Of a DNA stretch of 64,000 bases, positions 33,281 through 45,462 are shown one piece after another. Position 1 is the first letter of the stretch; each line of letters starts with the position of its first letter. The notes under the pieces are model-generated. The model was not told where the DNA came from. It worked only from the letters and a program-made list of their open reading frames with translations, and searched no databases. The stretch comes from Paracorniculantispora psalliotae (Eukaryota > Ascomycota > Sordariomycetes > Hypocreales > Cordycipitaceae), in contig PHFE01000008.1 in assembly GCA_002796755.1 (NCBI GenBank), positions 1,765,742 through 1,829,741 of the forward strand. Direction: 5' to 3'. The position numbers were made by a program, and so were the translations under genes.

Positions 33281-35993
33281 ACCACCCGGTGCACCGTCGG
33301 TGCAGCGATGTGTGGGCTTTCTTCGGTACCTGGAGCAAGCTCGGCGGTTGGTTAGCACTGTGATGGATGCATGCATGATGCATCCCTGGCCGTCGCCAAA
33401 CGTGCGGGCAGGCGGCCTGGGGAAAGGCGCCGAGTCCATGAGTCGTTGCAGGGGTGATTTCGTACGGTACCGCAGCGCTGGCATTGCTGAAAAGGCGAGC
33501 GGAACACGTCAGAGTTGGTTTGTTGTTTGGGGGATTCAGACTGGTTCAGCTTCCTGCGCTCCCGCGTTCCCGCACCCTTCTCAATCATTGTCATGGTTCA
33601 ACGTTTCTGCTCCATCTTGCTTCCCATGCAGGCAGTTCTGGGCAAGTTTTCCGAGCCGCCCCTCCAAGAGGCAAGGATTGACGACCGCTGGTATGGCTGT
33701 TGTGGGTGGGAGAAGAGGTGTGGGCTGCGTCATGGGGCAGGCGTGCAAGGGGTGTCTCATCAGATGGATTGCAGCTGCAAGACCTGTTTAATGGATCAGA
33801 ACCAGCAGAAGGGATGGAGAAGAAATAGCTTCCATCTGAGCGGCGCCAATACCCTGCCTGGCGGAGAAGGAGAGAGGGGCGCAACAATAGCGCAGCGCCA
33901 GCCGAGTCTTAGCCATGTCGATGGCGTGTCGTCAAAAAAGTTGTGGCAACCTTGTGGAGCTTTTGTCACTTTTTCTTTCGTTCTTGTTCGCTAGCGTCAC
34001 TTTGCATCAGGACGGTGGCACAGCCGCGCATGTGTGTATCGTGCTCCGTCTTGGGCACATTTGCTCTGCACTATTCAGTCCCGCATGGAACCATGTGCAT
34101 TCTGTCAAAGATATGTCCGCTCGTCACAGCTAGAGTTTTGTGATGGCGCTCCAGCCACCGGCGAGGTTCTGCCGTCGGGCGAGTACTTGGGGACCAGTAT
34201 CTGACTCTGGAACCAGGGTATCCGAGGTAGAGAGCGACGATCAGAAGGCTACCGCCCAGTCGACACGGGTTTTGGCTGAAGCAGCACTACGAGGCTTCCT
34301 TATTGCGGTGGAGGCCAGGAAATGTCACGACGAGTGCATAGCGCGGCCTGCATGGGATTAGCGTTTTGTTAGCAACCAGAGCCTACGGAGAGTTTCGATG
34401 GAGGCCGGGAGTCAGGTTTGGCAGCAAATGACAACATGATGTTGCTGTTTCTGGAGCAAGCAAATGAGCAGGGCGCTCGTAAAAGACCAGACCGACCCAG
34501 CGGAAGCTAGGCCGTCCTCCACTTTAACCGCCTCAGGCTGGAGCAACTGGGAGAGAAAAGAAAAAAGTAAAATAAATAAAACACGCAAGGCCTCTTACCC
34601 GATGGGCACATGGAAGGGATGCGGAAGAGCGTCGCTGGAGACACGCTGGGTACACACTGCGGTGTCGGGTTAGAAGCAGCGCTGACTCTGCATCAGCCAT
34701 TCGCGTGCCGCGGACAAGAGTCAAGAGGGCCTAATCTGGAGGGTGGCGTGGATGTCGGTGGGCGTGGGCCCAGACCCTGTCGAAGTTTCTTGGGAATGAG
34801 GATTCAAACGCAACGAGGCTTGTGGGTGGGGGAACTTTGCAGCTCGCGGGATGAGAGAAAGTGTGTCGAGAGTGACAAGAAAGCAAACCGCTGCTAGTTG
34901 ATGCCTGTCTTGGTATGGACTGGAAGCGGGTGCCGGTGGGGAGGAGGAGGACGCGGAGGGTGGGAGACGGCCATTGTCGCAGGGCCACCGACATGTCCGT
35001 CCTTGGTGTTGCATGCACATCACTTTTTCCTGTCGTTTTGCTTTCTTTTCGGCTTGGTGCTGATTGACGTTCATTGAACCCGCCGCCGCCCTCTCTCTTC
35101 CTTGTCGTGCCCCCGTTCTTCGCCGGGGGGAAGCCTACCTAGACTAGGCACACCCTCACAAAGCGTGGCGTGCGTCTCCCCACAGCCTGAGCGGTTGCCT
35201 GTCGCAGGGTGTGGCAGGCGTCGATGTAGGAAAAGCCCAGGCAGCGAGAAGCAGCAGCAAGCCAAACACGCAGGGCCGTCTGAGGGGGTCGTAAACGAAG
35301 CCGATCTCATCAACAATTTTTTTAGTACCACTTGAGAGAGAGAGAAAGAGGGCTTGCTTGCTCCGTGCAGCGGCGGTGATTCGTTGTCGCGGCGGGAAAA
35401 TTCGCTCGTTCCGACGCTGACAGGCAGAAACGAAGCCACGGGCTTGGTATTATGGAGAATGCGATAGTATCATGAAGCATCTCGGCGTTTTTTGTGCACG
35501 GGAAACGTTGTGTGGCCTGCCGTGGCGAAACTCGGAGCCGTCGTGCTGCAGTCTGCGGTGTTTGCCTACGTGGGCACGACGGGAGCGAGCCATCGGGGGG
35601 AGGCGTCGCAATCGATGATGATGGGCTTACACGGTTCTATGCCATTATTCATTTCTTTCGCCCTTGTTTCGATTAAGACGTTCGGGCGGTTCGAGACCGA
35701 ACACGACGGATGGAGCTGTAATAGAAGGAGGAGGGCGGGTTTGCTTCGTTTGCAGGTTGCACGCTATTGCCGGCCCAAAGTAGCGGTCCAATAGAGTTCT
35801 CAGCCCAGCTTTTTTGGTACCTGAGGTACGTACACGGCCGCTCCACCAGAGACGTGTGTGTCTACCAAAAAAGGCAAAATACGGGCAGCAAGGCAGCACA
35901 AGCTGGCTGGGCTGGTAGGCTGCAGTGGAGGAGGGCTTGTCATGCAGATAAAAGCCATTCGACAGCCGTAAAACGTGACTGAGAATATTGAAT

Positions 35994-36012
35994 AAATATA
36001 ATATAATATAAT
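35994..36012. repeat. ATATA pentamer repeat
   Basis: Tandem AATAT/TAATA units just before a GC-richer stretch of the gene-free interval. Confidence 0.8.
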
Positions 36013-36335
36013 GGAGAGAGTGCATGCCGCTAGCAAAAAAGGTACTTGCAGGGCCACCTCCAGCAGAACATGTTGCAGCCGTCACAGAGGCGGAGCCGCT
36101 AACAGAGGCACCGCACTGTACTTCGCAGCGCTCTTTGCAAAGCGTGAGCGGTGCGACTTACAGGGCGTTGCCCGCTAAAAGTGCCGGGAACCCACCCACT
36201 GCACCACTCCAAACCCTTTTGCTGCAAGTACCGTCCCCCAGGCAAGCTGAGCAGCAGGATTCCTGTTGCACATCTTTTACTCTTCTGCTATTGATCCGTG
36301 AAAAGCCCTTCGCACCAGTAGCGGCCCAAACTCCA

Positions 36336-36386
36336 TTTATTTTTTATTTTATTTTTTATTTTTATTTTATTTTTTATTTATTTTTT
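36336..36386. repeat. T-rich TTTTA repeat tract
   Basis: About 51 nt built only of T and A, as T4-6 runs spaced by single A residues on the plus strand. Reversed, it is a poly(A)-like tract. It lies inside the gene-free interval and next to a short frame that translates it into an aromatic run, which argues against that frame being real. Confidence 0.85.
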
Positions 36387-37710
36387 CATCTTCCTTCCCC
36401 CGGGGCGGTCAGCCAGGCACTCACATTAGCGGAAGCGGAGCCCCGCGAGACGGCGGCGGCGGCGGCGCAGCGCGGCGTGAAACCCTCGCTGCAAAGCACA
36501 TTCACATACACATCATTCCAGGATACATGTGCTGCTACTGCATGAACAAGCTTGTTGCGTCCTTTTCGGTTTGGTATCAAAATGAGGAGGGTCCTCTGGT
36601 TGGCTGCCGTCGCGCTGATGCCCAGCACAATGTGGCCCGCCACCGGTCTGGTTTCATCCACCGCAGCACAGGGCGCTGCAGAGCGTACAGGTACCGAATT
36701 ACCTGGTACAGCCAGAAAGAAAGCAGATCTCGGAGATATTGTTCGTGGCATAACACAACAAATGTCGGTGGCAACAACCGTGTCACCACTTGGCAAGCGT
36801 CAGCGTTTCCGTTTCGTACCTCGGTCACTCTTATTCGCTCTCAAGCCCACAGCCCCCAAACCGCCCGAAGCGAGCTTTGTCCGACAGAGCCTCGATTCGA
36901 AGTTGTTGTTGTTGCTGCTGCCTTTTGTGCTGCACATCTCTGATGACGCAGACCTCTTTTAACCATTTGAAACTCTCCGCTCTCAGTTGACAACCAAATT
37001 CTCGCCCGCGCCAGCCCAAGCCCTTGCGTTGCTTGTTCACGGCTCCTGGTCACGGCAGAAGCAAATTACGCTACATGAGGTGTGCCGCGGCGGGCAACGC
37101 AAGTCGGGTTTCCGTGCTATGGGTTTCCGTTGGTGGCGCGCCCGTGGTCGTTCCTCGTGACAGAGATTATGTGCGCGCTGCAGCATCACACCCACCCCCG
37201 GCCGCTCCCAGCAAACATATGCGGGTGAAAAAGGAAACAAAGCATCAGGTACACTGTACAGCAACGCCTCCGTACTGTATGTTGCAATATGTGAAAGGGC
37301 AAGAAAAAGGGTAGGGGGTGGTGTAAGTGGAGGCCGACAGGTTCAGTTCAGCGCCGCAACTCAATTCTTCGTGTCTCGTTGCAATAATGGGGAACATGGC
37401 AGCCTCGGAATTGCTCGAGTGGCACTAGCCTAGCCTTCAAGGCTCCGCCACCAAGATGGGTGCGAACAAGAAAAGCGCACCGTCAACTGTCCCTCTGCAA
37501 TGTTGCCAAAAGTGCTCCAGCAAGGCTGGCGGGGCGACGCAAAGGCTGGCTGGGCTGGCTGGTACTAGCTAGGTTTTGGTGTGGGCTGATGAGCATGAGT
37601 TGGATCTGCTGCGAGCCCTTTCCACTCTGTGCCCATCCTTCCCCCTGCTCGTCACTTATTAGCCGCTCGTTGTGAGCCCCTAGACAAGGCCAAGTACGGT
37701 GGGCGTGGGT

Positions 37711-37734
37711 AGTGTGTGTGTGTGTCTGTGTGTC
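37711..37734. repeat. GT microsatellite
   Basis: GTGTGT run with one interruption in the gene-free interval. Confidence 0.85.
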
Positions 37735-38200
37735 TCCGACCACGATGCAGTTTGCCAGCAGAAATAGGGCAAATGAGAGATCCCAGACATTTGCCATACG
37801 AGGCCAAGCCAGGCCAGGCCCATGGAGCAACAAACCGTGCACTTGCAATTATTGGAAGACGCTACCCAAGGGGCGCCTCAAACAAAAGTCCAGTAAGCAG
37901 CCATAGCCGGCTAGCCCAGTTACAGGATTTGTGCTGGGGGAGCTAGCTATCTGGCCAGCTTATTAGCCAGTGGCCTGTCGGTCGATATGCCGTTTTAGCT
38001 TTTCTGCGACCGGCGCCGCTGCTCTTCTCATGCTTGGCGGTGCTGCAGACATGCCTGCGGGCTGGGGCTTTGGTTGGCACCCGTGCCATGACACAGGACG
38101 ACAAGGTTGCTTTGCCTCGTGTGGCTTTCTTTTTTGCCGTGTGAGGAAAGAAGACGCAAACCCAGGGAGACCTTGTCAATTTCACGAGTACGGTGTGGGT

Positions 38201-38241
38201 GCCGCCGCCGCCTCCGCCGCCTCCGCCGCCTCCGCCGCCTC
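38201..38241. repeat. CCGCCT hexamer repeat
   Basis: About six CCGCCT/CCGCCG units on the plus strand. It makes artificial Ala- and Arg-rich frames on both strands, but none has the extent of a gene. Confidence 0.85.
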
Positions 38242-39921
38242 ATGGCTGACAGGACGTTGCGATTTCGGTGCTGCAACACAAATCGAGATGAACTTGTGTG
38301 TGCCATGCTTGGGTTCTGGATGTGCCACCCTCCGTGTGAGCATGTTGCATGCATGTGAGACTTGGGGGGTGGTGCCCGAGCTAAACGGGCAGGCAGGCAG
38401 GACATGAAGACAACAGTCTCTTGGCCTTTTGTTATGTATCTTTCTCTTCTTTTCTGCCAGCTCGGCCTTTCCGGGCCGTGGGAGATTCATAAAGCAAAGC
38501 TGGCCGTATCATGAGCCGTGCCTTTTTTTCAGTTGACGAATGCAACTGTTTGAGACTATTTTCGTGCCGTGGTACGTGTAAGAGTTAATTCAAGCCAAGG
38601 GCGGCGCTCGTTCCGCACCATGCGGCGCCGCGTATGTGTGTGCCTCATCGGGCCCCCAGGGCCTTCCTTGCCAAAGTTGCTTTTTTTAATCCTTTGACGA
38701 CTTTGACCAGCATACCGGGAGGGCCTTTGTGTCTTTCTTTCTTTTATTTCCCTCCCACAGCTCCACTCCACCACATTTATTGCAACCAGCACGCCGCAGC
38801 AAGCCATCATGGTTGAAAAGCCTAGCTTTTCTTTGCTGCTGGCGTTGCACCGTAACAGTAGGCGCTGGCACGCCCCCCTCCTCTACGGACAAGCCTTTCT
38901 TTTTCTGTTCCCCTGGTCAGTCGTACAACAAAAGACGGATTGGCGGGAGTGACATGTCCGCCTCCAACCACCGTTCCGAGCGCCCTGCACCGGAAACGCA
39001 AATGTGTAAAAGGAAGCAGAGTGGGCGCCGCCCGCGACGGAGGCGTGAGGCCCCCCGGGCTTGCACGTTCGCGAAGGACTCCCTGTTTCTCCTGGTTCCC
39101 AGTATAAATCCCGCCTAGCGCGTAAGCCTCCTTTGGCATCGTTACACTGGCATTATAATAATAATGAAAGTTGATGAGACAGGGCCTCCTGTCAACGGGG
39201 GATTACTTGGCGGCATGTGTCTCTTTCTTTTCCCAATTACAATAGCGACTGAGCAAGGTTGCGTCAGCGGCCCCGTAGAGGAAACACGAGGAGCAGGGCG
39301 GCAAGAGAGGCAACAACATTCTAGGCAAATATACAGCTTTGCTTCAGGTGGAAAGGCAATCTCGGCTGCTCCCTGCTTACAGTCACAGGCATTTGAACCT
39401 TTATTAAGCATTGAGCCTGCTTTCCACTAAGCTCCATACGTCCGTCCCCAGGCAACAGTGCTTTGGTCGGCCATGCAAGAGAGGGAGAAAAGATACCGAA
39501 AGTTACTCTGCTCTGGAGGCCTGTTTGCAGCGCCGGCGCCATCTAAGGTTTCAGGGCTCATCATATATTATTTTTGATTTTGTTTTATATATATTTTTTT
39601 TTTCACATTATTGACGGGAATAGATTCTGTCTAATGCATGACAAGATATGAGTGGTCCCAATCCTCCAACACATCTGTCGCCACGGGACGCAGTGAGACC
39701 ATCCGTCTCCCCTCCCTCTCGGGTAGAATGTCTTTGCCATGTTTAATCTTTGCATGTTTCTTTTGTTGGGCAAGCTCACGGGAGTGGATCTGTCGCCCAG
39801 CATCTCCCTAGGTGCAGGAGGCACCACTCGCAAGCTCGCTCCTCATCTCTTTCCCCGCCGCCTAGGCCTGAGACGGCGTGCAGCCTCCGTAACCTCCACA
39901 GCCTCTCGACGCCACCAAGCT

Positions 39922-39947
39922 CACACACACACACACACACACACACA
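39922..39947. repeat. (CA)13 microsatellite
   Basis: Thirteen uninterrupted CA units, the longest pure dinucleotide run seen in the window. Confidence 0.9.
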
Positions 39948-42900
39948 ATCACTCACAAGGCATGAGTGCAGAGCAAGCTTGAACTGCATAATCCCGGTCT
40001 CCTGGACTCGCCTTGTATCCGACACCCTGCCCCCACACGCCCCCCCTCTACCCCGACTCGGCTAAAACTCGACGTTCCGTGGCTCCCGTGCGGTGATACT
40101 ACTTGGTAGCTGCTTTCGTGACTCGTCATCAGCCCATCTTCTGCTATGCTTCATTGCATCGTCTCCCTTTCTTTGTTAACTGACCACGGGTGCCAGCGCT
40201 CAGGCGATCGACGCCGCGCACGTACTAAAACCTACGGGGAGTGCGATCAATAAAAACAACACGGTCCAGCAACGTGGCTTGCGCGCTGCGCCAAGGCTGA
40301 GGTGAAGACGACTACTGATTGTCGAATAATACTGGCATTTATGCTGACCTCACTAGCCAGCACTGCAACCATGATCCCTGTCATGGCTATTCCTAGAAAC
40401 CTGAAGCGCAGCAGCTCGGCGTTCGCCATGTACGGCAAAAGGGAGAATACCAGGCATTTTCTGTAGCACAACATTGCAGGCAGGCCAAGCAGCCAAACAG
40501 AGAAGCCCTTGATCGAAACTTAATGCTCCATTATCACTGGCGCCTTATTTGGTCACCCGCATTCTTGTGCTCAGCCGAATTGCATGGCTCGCACTAGCAA
40601 GGCAAAGTTCACGCCACTGCACCTCTTGGCCTGCCTGCTGGCAGCAGCACCAGAGCCGCTTTGCCATCCGTTGTTTGCCGGCTGTGCCGCCTTGCCATGC
40701 TGTGGGCCGTCGTTGCAACTGCCCGTCGCGATTCCTATGCATATTTGATTGGTAGCAGCTGACAAGATCATGACCTTTGGCAGCAGAGTTCTGCTCTGAC
40801 ACTGCTCGAGCTGAGGCCCAGAAAAGGGAAACTATGGCGAAGAAGGATGCTCACCGCGTCTCATCTTACAAGGCCCATCCCACAACATTAATTCTGCGTT
40901 GCTGTGATGTGCCGTTGAGCCTTGAAACCGGCTTTGGTCAGGGACCTGCCCAGTTGAGAAACGCATCCAGGAGCCTGCCCACGCGTTTCCACTGGAGCCT
41001 CTAGCCAGTCCATTCCAGCCTCCCCATGTCCGGGCCACGGACGATCCCCCCGTCGGTACAAGATCCACCTGAGCGGTAGCGGCTCCCCCGATGGCACCTC
41101 CGTCATGTTCTCCATTCTGCTCGTCCCCCCCGTCCGGGTGTCGTCTGGCCATCGGCTGACAGTTTGAATTTTTCTCCTTGGCCCCAGCAGGAGCGCTATA
41201 TTCCTCGTTGGCACACTACACTCACCGCCAGCCAGAGGCTGAGGCTGAATCTCCAACCAACCCTGCCGGCTTAATCTCTTAGTTGCGGTGCCATGACACG
41301 TTGAAATTTTAGGCTAATTCTTGCACCCCCCCGCACAGCTACACCTGTAATTAATTTCCATTCCTGGAAACCGGCCCTGTCCTCGAACCTTTACCGTTAC
41401 GCAATGCCCATTTGCAGCATGCTTCCGTACAGAACTTTCCGCAGCAAGGATTGTCTTACCATTACTGGGCAGCTTCGTCGGTGATGTGGAGTTGTGGTTC
41501 TCCACGGTGTGCCTGTCTTGCACCCTGGTTGCGGCGACCCAGTCACTGACATGAAGCTGGTTACTCAATGCCTCTTCTCATCACGCTACGCGTATTACCG
41601 GTCCCCAGAAGCGAGCCGGGCTACGTTTGTTCCACGTTGGACTTGCGTTGAGCTCCCGGAGCGACCTTGAAACCACTGCATGAAGGTCGCACACCGGCAG
41701 CGTACTCTACTCATTGCTCTTTGAGCTCCAGCGCCATCACATCTGAAGCTGGCAAACTTACAGACACCCCTGCAGCCTTTCGTTACCCACTCCCAAAAGA
41801 CCCTTCGTGGGACCGACGTCACTTGATTGCCTGCCGAATTTGAATCATCAATGGCGTCCTCTTACTCGGCAAGAATAGCTAATCTTTGGCTGAAATATAC
41901 TCGGTCCTTCCTTGCTCGGTTCTCTATCTCAAGCAATATATTTTAACGGCCATCTTGCCGGAAAGAAACCCCCGGCTGAGGCGTTCTCAGCGAGCCCTGT
42001 TTGGCATCATTTACTTCGGCCGATATGTGGGTGTGTGGGATAAATGGATGATATGCGCTCCCACACGACCACAGTCAATCACCGTCATGTACCTTGTGCC
42101 CAAGGGGCCAACATCGCTGCTCGCAGGAAAAGCAACGCCATGCATCCGTTTAAACAGCAAATGGCCCCAACCACCCCAACCAGCCCGCATGCGCAGCAAC
42201 CACAGCGCAGATTGATCAGCACCAGCCAGGCACGCAGGTGGCCATGCGGTGCTTTTGCCTTTCCAGCTTAATTAGCTGCAGTGTGGCAACGAGGGGCGAA
42301 AGCAACCATATAACGCACCCCCCTCCCTCCCGCGACGATCCAGACAACGGATTTCTGCATAACGAACGGAATATGTCTAAAAGCGGAACGTCCATGAGAC
42401 TGCTCATCAGGCATCGTGCCGAGAACGAGGTTGCAGCAAGCAAACCGCCCTTCGCAGTATGCCCTTTTCTCGCCACTGGCTCGCCTGCCCGTCAGCACCG
42501 ACCGGTACCCGGGGGCAAAGGATTGGAGGGTTGGAGGGTTGGAGGAGCTGAGACAAACCCCCCAGTCCGAGTTTGGCTACGAATCTGTACTAAAATGGAA
42601 GACCGTCTCTGGCTCGACTGCATTCTCTTTTCTCAATAATTGGGGGTCCTCTTTGGGGGTGGTCTCACACATGCAACCAATTTGGCCAAGGTCGCGCACC
42701 GCGCGCCCCTCCCCAAACAGCAGCTTGGCTTGGGTGTGAGGCAGGGTGCAGATGATTGCCCGATAATCCACCCCTGGAGTTCTCTCCGCGCATGCAAGAT
42801 CGTGGGGTTTCCTCTTACCTTTCGCCATCAAGCCTGACACGAACTTGCTGACTCGTCTCCGACCTTCTAACCAGCAGTCAATGTCGGAAATAGAGAGAAC

Positions 42901-45462
42901 CGTGAATGGACTCGTATTCGAGAGGCGTCAAGAATGACTTATTTGTTTGGCCAGTTACCCAGCCGTATCACTGGCTAGGTCTCGACTACTGAAACTCGGC
43001 TTTTGGGTTGCAAGCGCCTTTCTTTTTCTTCCTGCCTGCAAAGCATTCACATCATTGACTTGTCACTTTTGACCCGTATTCATGCACAACAGATTCCTTG
43101 CCGTCTTCCTATTGCTCGATTTTGCCCTGTGGCAACGCCACTTTCAGGTGTGTGCCCGCGTTCTGAGCCAAATTACACTCGCAGCGGCCCGCGTCCCCGT
43201 ATCCCTTGCAGACAACATCGCTACCGGAAAAAGGAGTGCACGATGGAAGATCAAATAATCGTCCACACCAAAGGCATTATTATGCCTTCTCAGCGGCACA
43301 CATGGTATTCTATGCACTTGTCGGGTCGCACCAACCACCACCGCGAAACAGGGAGTGTTGAACGGCTGCATTGTTATGCCGCACGGCCACGGGAGTCTTT
43401 TCTCCTCGCCCATCAGACGGGAGCGGATGCTCAGCATCCAACGGCGCGCCGATGCCACGGCGCAGAACTCGTCGCATGATGAGAAATAATCCTTTGCTTT
43501 CTGGGATCTGCCCAGCACCACCGACCCCAGCACAAGAAACTCAGGGCGAACCGAGCTCTCACACACCAGGGAAACTGGCATGCGACCTGACACTGAGTCA
43601 CCGAGTTCTCAAGCCCACAATGGCTGCAACTCCCTGCCTGGAACCACGACTTCCGGACAAAACGTTTTGCTTTTAGCGCCGCTGAGGAGCTCCCTGTTTG
43701 TTTCACCGCCTCGAGCTTTCACACATTTCGATTTCGTAGCACAAGCGCCTTTTTAACCCACTTAGTAACTGTCTACCGGAAATCGCGACTCGAGTTCCTG
43801 GAATTGTCTCGGATTGGGGGAAGGGCCTGAAAAACAAAAAAGGAACGCTTGGGTTCAGATCTTGGCCAAGTGTTTCTTTTTTGTATTCACCGGGTCAACT
43901 AGCTCGCATTCGGCGGAACACACACACACACCTCGCGCGAGAGTGTGAAAATGAGGCGTCCGAGGAAGGTGCAACCACCAGCATTTTCGCTTTTCGTGAT
44001 TGCGTGCATGTAGAACAGCGCCGTGTAAATGGTCCGTCACATGGTGTGTGGCGTATTTGCTTATTTGGGATGCCGGGTACGGCGCACCTGAATCACACTG
44101 TCGTCACAGGGCGGCGCCGAGCACGCATCTTGTCTTGGTCGTGAAAACCATCACGCACAGCGCTTGTACAAGCCGATGACAAATAGCACGCGGCGACGTC
44201 CATCACACTGTCTAATTTCCCAGTCACCAGTAATAGATCTGTAGAGCCAGTATCACCTTGCTTCCATTCCTCAAGCCATGTTGGCTGACGGGCTCTTCTG
44301 TCTCATGTGATGTCACAAGGCCCTTTCGATGCCTGGGTGGTTTCTTTTTTCATGCTGCTTCATGTTTTGCTGTGACGGACAGGCTGCCATCAGCGGCAGG
44401 TAGTGGGTAGAAAGGGAACTAGCAAGGAAACAAAATAAAGAGAGACATCTTTTTTTTTCACCCACGGTCATCTCTCAACCGATATTGAACCCGGTTATTC
44501 CTTACCAAGTGAGACATTGCGTAGGCGCCCCCGGCTCTTCCAGGGCGTGCGCGCGGTGCCAGGGATCGAGAAACGGCAGATAGTTTTGGGGTTCACAGCT
44601 CTCTAGTCTAGAATTTCTAAAATTGCGAGGGGAAACCGAATAGGGAGCCAATTCCAGCACATGCTTCCCTCGTTTCTCGCGAGACTGTCGATGATGACCA
44701 ACTTGATGCGCTACCCTAGACCAGCGAGCTTGTGCTAGCTCGGTACTTGATGGCTTCTTGTGTCGACCAATCAAAGCGTGAGAGACTACAGTTTATGGTG
44801 CGAAGCAGACCCATCCTGTCAACTCGCCTTGTACCACTATAACATTTCGGTTCAGTTGATGCACTGCCCGACTGTTTGCTTGTTTGCCCTGCGCATCGCT
44901 TGCCAACACGATACGAAAGGTAGAGGGGAGTAAATGAGTCCCAGCATAAGCTTTTAATTCGCAGATGTCAAACTAGCATCCGACGTATTGCTTTCTTTTT
45001 GCCACATTTTCTCGTCTTTTTCTCGCTGGTGTAGCCAAGGATCTATTTTTGGGTTGCGATGGACCACGTCAATATTATCGCAAGCGTCATATCGTCAATG
45101 GCCTCGCCACTCTGCGCCTCTCCCAATGACTCTCTCAGTTCCGATTTTCGCAATTCCTCGTCCCCACATTTCGCAGCTCTTCGTGTCAAGCCCGTTAGCT
45201 TTTTTTGCGGTGAAAATGCCGCAAATCTTGTTACTTTTTTGTTAGTCAGGAAATATCTTGTCACTGGCAAGTGGGTTGGGCTGGGCTTTGTGGCTCCAAA
45301 AGTTTTCTACACGTGATACGGGAAGCGCCGCAACGAGCGAAATTTCTGAATAGCAGCACGCGCAAGCAAACAGACGCTTTTTTCGCCGAGTGTGATTTAT
45401 ATCCTGCTTTTTTTGGCGGCAGAAACGAACAATCGGTTCTTTGAGATATCAATCCGCGCAGC

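Larger units (their letters stand above)
32629..45462. other. 12.8 kb gene-free interval
   Basis: Between the start of the acidic unknown protein (-) and the start of adenylosuccinate synthetase (+) I find no supportable gene, tRNA, rRNA or transposon. Open frames are all under 180 codons, built of simple repeats or biased composition, with no recognisable motif. The sequence is not uniformly AT-rich as mutated repeats would be. It is mixed-composition DNA with many pyrimidine tracts and microsatellites, like an extended fungal promoter or long untranslated region. It could be shared upstream DNA of the two flanking divergent genes, or carry non-coding RNA or fast-evolving genes I cannot recognise. 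Confidence 0.5.

Noticed and set aside
33252..33791. 179-codon frame in the gene-free interval
   Set aside because: It begins in a CA microsatellite and shows no domain or steady codon bias.
36024..36545. 173-codon frame in the gene-free interval
   Set aside because: Much of it is a translation of the T-rich repeat at 36336-36386 and flanking low-complexity DNA.
36571..36962. Frame starting with a signal-peptide-like MRRVLWLAAVAL
   Set aside because: The rest has no conserved pattern or cysteine framework, and single hydrophobic starts are common by chance.
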